Shown here one piece after another: positions 40,593 through 49,384 of a stretch of 64,000 nucleotides of DNA. A program made the translations under genes and the position numbers. Location of the stretch: positions 1,426,001 to 1,490,000 of the forward strand of contig NZ_JABBGC010000002.1 of NCBI RefSeq assembly GCF_012927205.1, in the 5' to 3' direction. This DNA comes from Chitinophaga fulva (GTDB lineage: Bacteria; Bacteroidota; Bacteroidia; Chitinophagales; Chitinophagaceae). The stretch's first letter is position 1, and each line of letters starts with the position of its first letter. Below the pieces are notes generated by a model. It worked only from the letters and a program-made list of their open reading frames with translations, was not told where the DNA came from and searched no databases.

Positions 40593-42896
40593 CTATATGG
40601 CCACAACACCTTCCCGCGTAATACGGACCGTCACCGTTTGCCCGGCGTTCACAGTCACATGCGGCCATTTTACAAATGCGGTGTATGACAGCGGTACAGC
40701 AGCCTGACGGTCGTTCTCCGCCAGCAGCGATACCGACGCATTGTACATAGTTGGATTGGTTACCGTGATGACCATAGCAGATTTTTCTGCTGTTACCACT
40801 TTGGCCGTAACATGATCGAAGACGTATATATCCTTTTTGTCGGTGTTGACATAGATACCCGGCACTTCCAATGCCATCAGCATTCCGGCAGTTTCCGTCC
40901 AGGAATTGCGCGTGTTGATGAAGTTGCCGATACTCCCTTTCCCTTCCGCATCGCTGGGCTGGATACGCTCCATGGAAGACCCGACCAGGTTGTTGGTGGT
41001 GGGGTGACCTGGCATGTTCACCGCTTCCGCGTGGGCATGCTGGATATCCCGCAGCAGGTCGGCGTAGCGGCGGTTGCCAGTGGCCCGGAAGAGTTTAAAC
41101 AGCGCATCACCGGAAGAGGTACAGATACCAGGTGCCGCATGTTTGTTTTGGATACTGGCCCATATGGCGCCGGCCATATGACTTTGCAACTTACCGATAG
41201 CGCTTCCGGGAGGAAAAACAGGGTCATAGGAAAGTGCCCATGTAGCACAGAGGGCGGCTTGTGTTTCTGCCTTTTGCAGCCAACGCCGGTCCCCTGAATG
41301 ATAATACATGGCCATCAGCGACTCCAGGAACCCGAATGCCGATTCTGAGTTGGCATCCTGTGAAATGTCGCCACAGTCGCCGCCGGTAAGACCCTGTTTT
41401 TCTACATCACGGAGGTAATAAAAGGCGGACGCATTTTCTGCCATCTTCGTCCATGCCACAACGTGGAAATAGCGGGAGGCCAGCATCATGCCCGCAGGCA
41501 CGATGGCCCCCGCCGTGGAATTATAAACCGCAATCTCTCCGGTACGCGGAGCAATATATTGTCCGAACTCACCATGCTTTTGCCAGGTAGCCGCAAAAGC
41601 CGTTGCCAGCCGTTTGGCCGCCTGCTCCCATTGTGGCCTGATCATCTTCCCATACCCCTGCTCATTCAGCAGCAACAGGTGTTTCATCAGCCAAAACAAC
41701 ACATCGCCGTTCTTCCTCACCATGGCTTGCAATTCCGGAAAATCCGGATGCATTTTCTCCGGGCGTAGCTTACCCTCCGCGGTGATGCCACCGTAGAAAT
41801 AACCGCTTTCGCCCTGCAATTTCTCCGTCACAAAGTCCAATTCCCGGGCTACCCGTTTTCTTTCTTTTTCATCATTCAAGGCCAGCATGGGATAGGTATT
41901 GATCATACCACTCACCCACCCCAACTGGAAGTCATCATTGTTCTCTGGTCTGTAATAAGCTCCTGTCTTTACTTCTATGAAATTCCCCCGGCAAATATCT
42001 GTAGCGCATTGCAGCAGCTTGCTCATGGGTAGTATGTTCCGTGGCTGATTGGGCCCGCTCAGTTCTTTCCGTAGCTCCATAAAACGTTGCAGCAACGCGG
42101 GAATGTTTTCCGCATCGAATGCATACATCCGGAAATGGACCGTTACTTCATCACCTGCTTTCCAGTCGGGTGCACGATCGCCGGAAGGGTGAAAATCACC
42201 GAAGCCCGTCGCCAGTTTTCGTATAGCCGGTACTGATATAGACAGCGAGCAACTGTCTTTGGCGCCATTCTCTGTAATCGTAAGGCCGCTGTTACCCAGA
42301 CTGGTTTGCTGGGTGGTGAGCAGGACAAACCCTTTCTTCTCCTGTGGTGAAAAGAAACAAACCGCGGGCGTGGCCGCATTACCGGTTTGCAGGGCTATCA
42401 CCGATGCCTGACCATCAACAGCAGATAAACGCGGGTTATTGGAAATGGTGAGTGGTACCCCCGGATGATAGTACATATCCCGGGGATAGTCAGGGTTATA
42501 TCCATTACCGATGGAACGGTAACGATTGCCATTATATACCGCTGCCGGCACCAATACATAATTCCCGGCGCTCCACCTGGCGAAGTCCAGCGACACCGTT
42601 ACCGCGCTTTGAATGGCAGTGCCACGTTCCAGCTGGCATACCATCTGTACATCAGTAGCGCCGCCGGGCAAAGCGGTGGTGCGCAGTTGCAGCCGCCAGT
42701 CGCCGCTGCCTGTCTGCAATCGCTCCTGCTGAAAGGTTTGTTCCGAAAGCAAAGTAGTACCATCATACTGACATACGTTGTACCGCAGTGAGCCATGCAG
42801 CTGGTTGAGCAGGGCATTGGCCACCTGTTGCTGCGCCTGAAGGATATGCGTACTCAACAATAATGTAGTGACTAAAATGCGGTACTTTATACTCAT
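40593..42896 (-). CDS. Unassigned secreted protein, probable (alpha/alpha)-barrel glycosidase-like
   Basis: About 767 residues from the ATG at 42896 (MSIKYRILVTT), with a signal peptide ending LQAQ. The N-terminal 270 residues are beta-rich (WRLQLRTTALPGG, SAVTVSLDFARW), the middle 300-690 is helical with repeated aromatic pairs (NNDDFQLGWVSGMINTYPML, NGDVLFWLMKHLLLLN, SESAFGFLESLMAMYYHSGDRRWL), and a short beta domain closes it. This layout resembles six-hairpin glycosidases or polysaccharide lyases, but no catalytic motif is recognised. Divergent from an AraC regulator with matching upstream 12-mers. Confidence 0.55.
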   Translation of the reverse strand: MSIKYRILVTTLLLSTHILQAQQQVANALLNQLHGSLRYNVCQYDGTTLLSEQTFQQERLQTGSGDWRLQLRTTALPGGATDVQMVCQLERGTAIQSAVTVSLDFARWSAGNYVLVPAAVYNGNRYRSIGNGYNPDYPRDMYYHPGVPLTISNNPRLSAVDGQASVIALQTGNAATPAVCFFSPQEKKGFVLLTTQQTSLGNSGLTITENGAKDSCSLSISVPAIRKLATGFGDFHPSGDRAPDWKAGDEVTVHFRMYAFDAENIPALLQRFMELRKELSGPNQPRNILPMSKLLQCATDICRGNFIEVKTGAYYRPENNDDFQLGWVSGMINTYPMLALNDEKERKRVARELDFVTEKLQGESGYFYGGITAEGKLRPEKMHPDFPELQAMVRKNGDVLFWLMKHLLLLNEQGYGKMIRPQWEQAAKRLATAFAATWQKHGEFGQYIAPRTGEIAVYNSTAGAIVPAGMMLASRYFHVVAWTKMAENASAFYYLRDVEKQGLTGGDCGDISQDANSESAFGFLESLMAMYYHSGDRRWLQKAETQAALCATWALSYDPVFPPGSAIGKLQSHMAGAIWASIQNKHAAPGICTSSGDALFKLFRATGNRRYADLLRDIQHAHAEAVNMPGHPTTNNLVGSSMERIQPSDAEGKGSIGNFINTRNSWTETAGMLMALEVPGIYVNTDKKDIYVFDHVTAKVVTAEKSAMVITVTNPTMYNASVSLLAENDRQAAVPLSYTAFVKWPHVTVNAGQTVTVRITREGVVAI

Positions 42897-42908
42897 GTTG
42901 ATAATAAT

Positions 42909-43047
42909 ATACTTTTTTGTCATCCTTATCCGGCTCTTTTTCATCACCTCACCGACAGCTAAAGTGCAAAAGTCGGCGGTTCAGCACCATTTTACCACCC
43001 CTTATTTGACGAATACCTATGCTTTTTTTGCATCAACAAAAAAGTAT
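42909..43047. promoter_or_regulatory. Pair of matching 12-mers in a divergent promoter region
   Basis: ACAAAAAAGTAT reads toward the plus-strand AraC gene at 43036-43047, and the same 12-mer reads toward the minus-strand 784-residue protein gene at 42909-42920 (on the complementary strand). Each copy precedes its own gene in the same orientation, as expected for a shared regulator or promoter element. Confidence 0.4.
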
Positions 43048-43097
43048 CATTACCGTGAAAATTTGTTATTTTGGCATCAGGAGTATGCCAGTTTTAT

Positions 43098-43979
43098 ATG
43101 CAGTACATTTATGAGAACTTCACCTTTCCTGCCGACCAGTCATTCACCATCAGGTCAGAATTTCTGGAGATCAGGAAATACACGGCATTGAAGTCACATG
43201 TGAACTTTGAGATCGCGCTGATTGAAAACTGCAGCGGTAAACGTTTCATCGGGGACCACATCAGGGATTTTGAGGGTACCGAGCTGGTATTGCTGGGTAG
43301 CTACCTGCCACATTGCTGGCAGTATTACCAGGCAGTAGATCCGTTCCAGCCACCGGTGGCAACGGTCGTGCATTTCTTCCCGGACTTTCTGGGGCGGCAG
43401 CTGCTGGAAAAACCGGAAGCGCGGCAATTGAACGTGCTCTTTGAAAAAGCATCCAGGGGATTGCTTTTCACCGGCCCTGCCATTACCACCGCCAAAAACC
43501 TGATGCAGGAAATGCTTTGTCAGACAGGGCTTACCAGAGCCGCGCTGATGCTGCAGTTGCTGGATATGCTGGCACAGTCGGCCTATGTGGAAGTGCTTTC
43601 CTCCCCCTACTTCAACGCCGTCGATAACTCCGGGGAAGCCAATAGAATCAACAAAGTATTTGACTATATCTTCGGCAAATTCAGAGAGGAAATTGCCTTA
43701 CAGGACGTGGCCGATCTTATTCCCATGTCTTCCGCCGCATTCTGCCGCTTCTTCAAACGGAAAACCAACCGTACTTTAATTGACTTTGTGAAAGAGGTGA
43801 GGATAGGACATGCCGCCAAACTATTGCTGGAAGGACATCACAATGTAGCAGAGGCCTGCTACGAAAGCGGGTATAACAATATTTCCAACTTCAACAAACA
43901 TTTCAAGGATATTAAGGGCGTATCCCCCCGCGATTTCATTAAACGGTACAACGAACACAGCATCGTTATTCCTTCCTGA
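43098..43979 (+). CDS. AraC-family transcriptional regulator
   Basis: About 293 residues from the ATG at 43098 (MQYIYENFTF); the frame extends to a TTG at 43071. The N-terminal cupin-like domain (about 10-110, FEIALIENCSGKRFIGDH and LVLLGSYLPHCW) is typical of carbohydrate-responsive AraC proteins in Bacteroidota. The C-terminal double helix-turn-helix (about 190-285) contains LQDVADLIPMSSAAFCRFFK and GYNNISNFNKHFK. It is divergent from the unassigned hydrolase-like gene and converges on the sugar cluster. Its last 14 bases overlap the mutarotase gene tail to tail. Confidence 0.9.
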   Translation: MQYIYENFTFPADQSFTIRSEFLEIRKYTALKSHVNFEIALIENCSGKRFIGDHIRDFEGTELVLLGSYLPHCWQYYQAVDPFQPPVATVVHFFPDFLGRQLLEKPEARQLNVLFEKASRGLLFTGPAITTAKNLMQEMLCQTGLTRAALMLQLLDMLAQSAYVEVLSSPYFNAVDNSGEANRINKVFDYIFGKFREEIALQDVADLIPMSSAAFCRFFKRKTNRTLIDFVKEVRIGHAAKLLLEGHHNVAEACYESGYNNISNFNKHFKDIKGVSPRDFIKRYNEHSIVIPS

Positions 43980-44379
43980 ATTCATAGAACGGCGTAGCTT
44001 CCACCCAGGTTTCACCCTGGCCTGTACCGGGTACGCCTACCTGGTATCCGCCCATCAGCCGGTTCCACTCCGCACAACGCGGACTGTATGCCTCCGCTGT
44101 TTTTCCCATCTGTTGCAGGTCCGCGCCGGCAGGCACCTCTATTTTCATCACCAGTAAATACTTATACCGGTAAAGCGTGATCTTTTGATAACCGGCTTTC
44201 TTAAAACCAGCTTCCACTTCCGGCCATACCTGCTGATGGTAGCGAAGATATTCCTGCAGCTTTTTTTCCTCCGGTACAATATTGACCACGAAAACCTTCT
44301 CTTCCGTTTTCACTGCTTTGTGGCTACCGCATGCCACCATAGCTATGGCAAAAAAAACCAGCAATATTTTATTCATCAT
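43966..44379 (-). CDS. L-rhamnose mutarotase-family (RhaM-like) protein with lipoprotein signal
   Basis: 137 residues from the ATG at 44379, which overlaps the transporter's stop by one base (TGATG). RhaM-family landmarks follow a signal: LQEYLRYHQQVWPEV (H48), ITLYRYKYLLVMKIEV and a C-terminal MGGYQV...EATPFYEF. Family members interconvert sugar anomers, classically L-rhamnose and in some cases L-fucose. Unusually, residues 1-17 form a lipoprotein signal with lipobox AMVAC, so the enzyme would be anchored in the envelope. The overlap with the symporter suggests it prepares the anomer that the transporter accepts (inference). Confidence 0.85.
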   Translation of the reverse strand: MMNKILLVFFAIAMVACGSHKAVKTEEKVFVVNIVPEEKKLQEYLRYHQQVWPEVEAGFKKAGYQKITLYRYKYLLVMKIEVPAGADLQQMGKTAEAYSPRCAEWNRLMGGYQVGVPGTGQGETWVEATPFYEFRKE

Positions 44380-45935
44380 CAACGTAATAAAAAATAAATA
44401 ATCATCATAACAGCAGCCAATACCGCCCAGCCTGCCCATACCCTGCGCGATGGCCCGAGGCCCTCAACCGTGGCAGCTGCCGGGTTATCTGCCACCACGG
44501 GCAATGGCGGCGTTAACCATGATACCACCACAATCAATATCGCCAACCCCATAAAAAGATACACCGATAGTAGCAGAAAGTGCGGCCAGAAACCTTTGTA
44601 CGGATAGTTCAGCAGATAACACAACCCCGTTAGCAGACATATCGTCCCTCCACCGTACAATACCGTCAGCACCGCCTTAGTATTGGTCCGTTTCCAGAAA
44701 ATGGAGGCAAGGAATACCACTGACAACGGCGGCGCCAGTATAGACACCATGCCTTGCGTAATTTCAAACAGTCCTTTGCCGGAATATAAAAATATCGCCG
44801 CAATGCCTATTGCCAGCAAGGAGGCGAGCACGGTCACCCACCGGCCTGTACGCAGCCTGCTGTCCTCGTTTGTTGCCCGGAACTGCGCCACCACATCCAG
44901 CGTAAATACAGTGCTAAATGAATTGAGCCCCGATGACACGGTATCGATCAGCGCGGCTATCAGCGCAGCAATACAAAGGCCCCGGAAACCAGCTGGCATC
45001 AGTTGTTTCACCAGCGTGATGTATGCATTGTCAGCGGTAGTAATATCCCTGAATAAAATAAAGCAGATAATACCGGGCAGCAGAAATATAAACGGCGTGA
45101 TGATCTTCAGCGCCGCAATAAACAATGCGCCATATTGCCCCTCCCGCAGGTCTTTTGCCCCCAGCATTTTTTGTACGATCGTCTGGTCGGCACACCAGTA
45201 GTAAATAGCCACCACCGGATACCCCGCCAGGATAGCCACCCAGGAGTATTCCGGGTCGTTTGTGCCATGAAGCAGTTTCCAAAAATCCGCCGGCACAGCA
45301 TGATGCACAGCGTCTGTTGCCACCATCCTGTTAAACGCGAGGATAGTCAGTATAAGCGATGATAAGATAATAATGACCGACTGAAAGATACCCGTGCGGA
45401 CCACCGCCCTGAAACCACCGACTGCCGTGTAACTGGTAGCGATCAATGCAATCAACGCCACGGCGTACATCAGCGGGCAACCCAATACCTGCGAAATAAC
45501 CAGCCCGCCGGCATACAAGGCACTGCCCAGCCATACCACCAATATAGATACCAGGCTATAGATCACCAGGAAATTATAGGCGCTTTTCCCGTAGCGGTGC
45601 AGCAGATACTGCGGAATAGTACTGATGCCGGCCGACAGGTACCGGGGCAGAAAGAACATGGCCAACAGCAAAAGGAATATCCATGCCAGCCACTCGAAAT
45701 TGGCGCCTACCACCCCATGGGAAAACCCCAGGCTGGACATACCGATCAGCATCATAGGACCGGCATTGGCGCTGAACATGGAAAAACCTATCTGCCACCA
45801 GCGCAGTGAACGGCCGCCTAAAAATATATCCTTTCCGCCGTTTCTGCCCAGGTAAAAGCCCAGCACAAAAAGCGCAACGAGATACAACACCAGCACGATG
45901 CCATCAACCCCGGTAAGCAATATATTCACAGGCAA
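44379..45935 (-). CDS. Sodium/solute symporter (SSS family)
   Basis: A 518-residue membrane protein with about 13-14 transmembrane helices. SSS-type segments include FLGGRSLRWWQIGFSMFSANAGPMM near the N-terminus, VAIYYWCADQTIVQKMLGAKD and LIDTVSSGLNSFSTVFTLD. Such transporters import sugars or organic acids with Na+. Position between the enolase-superfamily enzyme (10 bp upstream) and the mutarotase lipoprotein (1-bp overlap) points to a monosaccharide or sugar acid as substrate. Confidence 0.92.
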   Translation of the reverse strand: MPVNILLTGVDGIVLVLYLVALFVLGFYLGRNGGKDIFLGGRSLRWWQIGFSMFSANAGPMMLIGMSSLGFSHGVVGANFEWLAWIFLLLLAMFFLPRYLSAGISTIPQYLLHRYGKSAYNFLVIYSLVSILVVWLGSALYAGGLVISQVLGCPLMYAVALIALIATSYTAVGGFRAVVRTGIFQSVIIILSSLILTILAFNRMVATDAVHHAVPADFWKLLHGTNDPEYSWVAILAGYPVVAIYYWCADQTIVQKMLGAKDLREGQYGALFIAALKIITPFIFLLPGIICFILFRDITTADNAYITLVKQLMPAGFRGLCIAALIAALIDTVSSGLNSFSTVFTLDVVAQFRATNEDSRLRTGRWVTVLASLLAIGIAAIFLYSGKGLFEITQGMVSILAPPLSVVFLASIFWKRTNTKAVLTVLYGGGTICLLTGLCYLLNYPYKGFWPHFLLLSVYLFMGLAILIVVVSWLTPPLPVVADNPAAATVEGLGPSRRVWAGWAVLAAVMMIIYFLLR

Positions 45936-45945
45936 CAGTTAAAGA

Positions 45946-47118
45946 TCATAGTGAAACAATAGGTGAATATTTTCTGACATTCTGCGCAGTCCAATGATAC
46001 TGCTTTATTATTTTGTTCGCACGCTTACAGTACTCCCAGTCCACCCTTACCGGCATACCGGCGATATCCGGTAAAATAAAATGACCCTGCTTCCACTCCG
46101 GGCAGACGCTGAAATAACGTTCCAATCCATACATAATGGCGTACAGGTATTCTACTTCGCACGCTGCATCCGCAGTAGCCATCAGCGAGGCGGTAAACAA
46201 CGAATAGCCACCGGAAGAAAAGTCAATACCGCTCTTTGCCGCCAGGTCCCTGACCTCCTTCCATTCGTTCACTCCTCCCAGATGCGTGGGCACCGGCTGA
46301 AGATGTTTTACGCCCAGGCTCGCCAATGTAGGAAATAAACGGGACGTACGTTCGGATTCACCGAAAGAAATTTTGAGTGGTGTGCTCCGGCATAACTTAC
46401 CTATCTGTTCAAACGCGGCAGAATGAATGGGCTCTTCAAACCAGTCCACATTTTCAGCGGCAATCATATCAGCAAAACGCAGGGCGTCTTCACAACTCCA
46501 TATCTGGTTGGCGTCTACCGCCAGGCGCACGTCTTTTCCTATGAGGCCGCGCACAAACTTTACACGGCTGGCATCTTCCTCCATCATGGTACCAAATGCC
46601 TTTCCAACTTTCATCTTATAACAGTCTACCCCGGCTTCCATAAAAAGGCTGACTTCTTTCTCCAGCTCCTGTAAGGTGTAATTAGTCCCGCCACCGCTGC
46701 CGTACATTTTTACGGTGTCTCTGTTGGCATGCAGGTAACGATGCAACGGCACCCCTTCCCGGCGCGCCGCCAGGTCGTGCAGGGCCAGGTCTATATGTCC
46801 TACCAACGCCGAAGCAGGACCACGAAACCCTTCATTCCGGATGGACCAGTACAGGTGCTGATACAGGGTGTGGTAGGGAACGTTGCGACTGTGTAATAAA
46901 ATAGGCAGCAGGCAATTTTCGAGAATATTGATATAGCTGCTGTAAACGGGCGCTTCGCCGATAAAGCCGTTTTCATCTTCCAGTGTGATCAGCGCGAGGC
47001 CGAACGCCGGAAAAGGGCCCATGGTAGCATCCTGAATGGGCGTCACCGCCATGGCAGGTTCCAGCTCTCTCAGTTGTACGCTGGTGATGTTGAAGATTTG
47101 ATGATTGATCGTATACAA
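45946..47118 (-). CDS. Enolase-superfamily protein (mandelate racemase/muconate lactonizing type) lacking the usual His-Asp dyad
   Basis: A 390-residue protein with the capping domain (1-125) and a TIM barrel. The KxK motif is K168-M-K170, and metal ligands are D202 (DANQ), E228 in FEEP and E254 (FGESE). Beyond these, the Asp normally in the Q-P-D-x-x-x-x-GG strand is V275 (QPVPTHLGG) and the His of the next strand is absent (SSGGYSLFTAS). Sugar-acid dehydratases of the family use that dyad, so this enzyme may be an epimerase, racemase or new function relying on the KxK lysines. It is sandwiched between an aldo/keto reductase and a sugar symporter. Confidence 0.85.
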   Translation of the reverse strand: MYTINHQIFNITSVQLRELEPAMAVTPIQDATMGPFPAFGLALITLEDENGFIGEAPVYSSYINILENCLLPILLHSRNVPYHTLYQHLYWSIRNEGFRGPASALVGHIDLALHDLAARREGVPLHRYLHANRDTVKMYGSGGGTNYTLQELEKEVSLFMEAGVDCYKMKVGKAFGTMMEEDASRVKFVRGLIGKDVRLAVDANQIWSCEDALRFADMIAAENVDWFEEPIHSAAFEQIGKLCRSTPLKISFGESERTSRLFPTLASLGVKHLQPVPTHLGGVNEWKEVRDLAAKSGIDFSSGGYSLFTASLMATADAACEVEYLYAIMYGLERYFSVCPEWKQGHFILPDIAGMPVRVDWEYCKRANKIIKQYHWTAQNVRKYSPIVSL

Positions 47119-47129
47119 TGCGTATCAGT

Positions 47130-48008
47130 TTACTTGTTACAATCCAGTATTTGCCGGTATACGGCTTCGGGAAGCGGCCCTTCACGAAAGGCCGACAGGC
47201 TGTCTTCCAGCTCTGTTACACGCGACGCACCTGCTACTATGCTGAAGCGATGCGGAATGGTCAACAGGAAACGGTGAGCCAATGCGGACAATGTAAGATG
47301 ATGTTGCTCCGCTATCACCTGTAAACGTTGGGCGGTAGCAATACTGTCTGCGTTTAACCATGGCGGCGGACGCTGCTGCCAGGTATGAAAATTCTTTCCC
47401 AGCAGTCCCATATGAAGCGGACTGGCCGCGTAATAGGTCATTCCCCGTGCGTTACAGAAAGGTAACCGGTCCTCGAGAGCCGCCACACTACAGGCATTCA
47501 GCCTATTGAACTCCATGATCACATCAAAGGTCCCGGTTTTAATATAGTCCTCAAACCACAGCGGTATATTTCCTCCCAGACCGATCTTCTTCACCAGCCC
47601 CTGTTGTTTCAGGTGTTGCATGACAGCCACCACACGATCTGCTTCCTGTTCTGCTACCGCTTCCGGATCATGCAGAAATAATATGTCCACCGCGGGAACG
47701 TCCATTGATTTCAGGGAGTTGTATACGCTGTTCATAATGCCAGCAGCAGAATAATCGTAACGGGCCTCGTCTGCGGCATATGACCGTAGCCTGCCCGCTT
47801 TGGTGCTGATAACCGGCCGTGGCCCTTTCCACAGTCTCAGCGCATACCCCACTATCTGCTCCGCATCACCGTAGGCAGGTGCGGTGTCAATGGCCGTTAT
47901 ACCATTTTCCAGCGCCATCAGTATAGTGCGGACAGACTCCGTGGGGTTAATTTTACCCCACACCCCTCCAAGACCCGCTGTCCCTAACACTATACTTTTG
48001 GCATTCAT
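47130..48008 (-). CDS. Aldo/keto reductase (aldose dehydrogenase-like)
   Basis: A 292-residue TIM-barrel protein. The AKR triad can be seen: D41 and Y46 in AIDTAPAYGDAE, K70 in VISTKAG, with His in FLHDPE. The NADP-binding C-terminus includes SIVAGASRVTELEDSL. Its sequence resembles D-threo-aldose 1-dehydrogenase (L-fucose dehydrogenase) enzymes. In the presence of fucosidases, a mutarotase and an enolase-superfamily protein, oxidation of a free deoxy-sugar is a reasonable guess. The start of the next gene is 11 bp after its stop. Confidence 0.83.
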   Translation of the reverse strand: MNAKSIVLGTAGLGGVWGKINPTESVRTILMALENGITAIDTAPAYGDAEQIVGYALRLWKGPRPVISTKAGRLRSYAADEARYDYSAAGIMNSVYNSLKSMDVPAVDILFLHDPEAVAEQEADRVVAVMQHLKQQGLVKKIGLGGNIPLWFEDYIKTGTFDVIMEFNRLNACSVAALEDRLPFCNARGMTYYAASPLHMGLLGKNFHTWQQRPPPWLNADSIATAQRLQVIAEQHHLTLSALAHRFLLTIPHRFSIVAGASRVTELEDSLSAFREGPLPEAVYRQILDCNK

Positions 48009-48101
48009 CAGGAAGAAATCTAATCAAAAAACTAAAAACGATGATTTAAAGGTAGTTGCCCTACAATGGTGTTACAACAATTAAATTGACTTTAACCAAT
48101 G

Positions 48102-49319
48102 TTATTTTTGCCCGGCTTTCAGGAGATAAACAACGCAGTCGTGTGCGCCTAACTGTCCTTTCAATGCCTTTACAGGCTTACCGCTCCATACTTCTGAGAT
48201 ATTGAAAGGCTGCCACAGGTCGAGGTCTTTTTTCAGGTCTATCTCAAAGGCCTGCCCATTGGAAGAACGGTTGAACACACAAACGGCGAAAGCCTTGTTC
48301 TCCAGAGGTTTCAGCAACACCTGCAGATCGTTCCGCTTTAAAACGGTGGTAGCCTGTTTGCCCAGTGCATCCTGGTTGATGGCAATCAGCTCTTTGTTGG
48401 TGATCAGTTGCAATACGTCCGGCGTGATATGCTTCAGGTCCATATTCACCATCAGCGGCGCCGCCAGCATAGACCACAGGGCGAAATGGGTACGGTATTC
48501 CGCAGCGGTGCACCCTTTAAAACGGCCGTCCACAGAAGACGACGCCCCTTTCCCGTAAAGGCCTACCATGAGCAGGTCCGGATCATTCCAGCCGCCTGGG
48601 CCGGCATAGGAGGCCAGGTATTCCTGTTGATGAAATATCTCCATGATCCCGGTGAGATTGCTATCATGCGATTCCCATACGTCACGGCTGTCCCAGGTGG
48701 TACGCCACAGGTGACCGCCAGCCGCTTTTGCCCAGAGCCAGGGTTTCCGTTGCCCCCATTCACAGATAGAATATACAATAGGACGGCCGCATTTTTTCAG
48801 GGCATCGCCCATGCGGGCATAACGACTGAACGCAGTAGCCACATCTTCCGGCGCATTGCAGTAATCATACTTCAGGAAGTCAATGCCCCATGCCGCGAAC
48901 GTACGGGCATCCTGTTCCTCAAAATTGTAACTGCCTGTAACACCGCCACAGGTCAGCATAGCAGCATCCGAATAAATGCCGAGCTTCAATCCTTTTGCGT
49001 GTACATAGTCGGCCAGGTATTTCATGCCATGCGGAAACCGTACCGGATCAGGAAAAAGGTTATTGTGTTTATCACGGCCTGCCACCCAGTGATCATCTAT
49101 CACCAGGTAACGGTAGCCGGCGTCTTTCATGCCGTTGGAGGCCATCGCATCGGCCATATCGATGATCACCTGTTCGCTCACCCTGGCTTCAAAAAAGTTC
49201 CAGCTGTTCCATCCCATGGGAGGTGTCATCGCCAGTGAATCCCAGGCAGTGTAACGGGTTTGCGCGCCTACCGGCAGGCAGCCGACGATTGCCGCCAGCA
49301 GAAAAATAATTGTTCTCAT
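48102..49319 (-). CDS. GH27 alpha-galactosidase, secreted
   Basis: A 405-residue protein with a signal peptide (ends VGAQ). GH27 landmarks: TPPMGWNSWN, YLVIDDHW, LKLGIYSDAAMLTCGG, nucleophile D152 in FLKYDYCN, and acid/base D210 in TWDSRDVW, then a beta-sandwich C-terminus. It hydrolyses terminal alpha-galactosides (or beta-L-arabinopyranosides in some members) with retention. It is the fourth gene from the end of a minus-strand sugar cluster. Confidence 0.93.
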   Translation of the reverse strand: MRTIIFLLAAIVGCLPVGAQTRYTAWDSLAMTPPMGWNSWNFFEARVSEQVIIDMADAMASNGMKDAGYRYLVIDDHWVAGRDKHNNLFPDPVRFPHGMKYLADYVHAKGLKLGIYSDAAMLTCGGVTGSYNFEEQDARTFAAWGIDFLKYDYCNAPEDVATAFSRYARMGDALKKCGRPIVYSICEWGQRKPWLWAKAAGGHLWRTTWDSRDVWESHDSNLTGIMEIFHQQEYLASYAGPGGWNDPDLLMVGLYGKGASSSVDGRFKGCTAAEYRTHFALWSMLAAPLMVNMDLKHITPDVLQLITNKELIAINQDALGKQATTVLKRNDLQVLLKPLENKAFAVCVFNRSSNGQAFEIDLKKDLDLWQPFNISEVWSGKPVKALKGQLGAHDCVVYLLKAGQK

Positions 49320-49384
49320 TGTTCTCCGAATAAGGGTCTGTTTCCGGTAAATATCTACAAAAAACAGGGGATTTTCAGCGATTA

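Noticed and set aside
41018..41248. Cysteine-containing minus-strand frame in the 784-residue protein gene as a small toxin
   Set aside because: A shifted-frame shadow of the large gene with no upstream signal.
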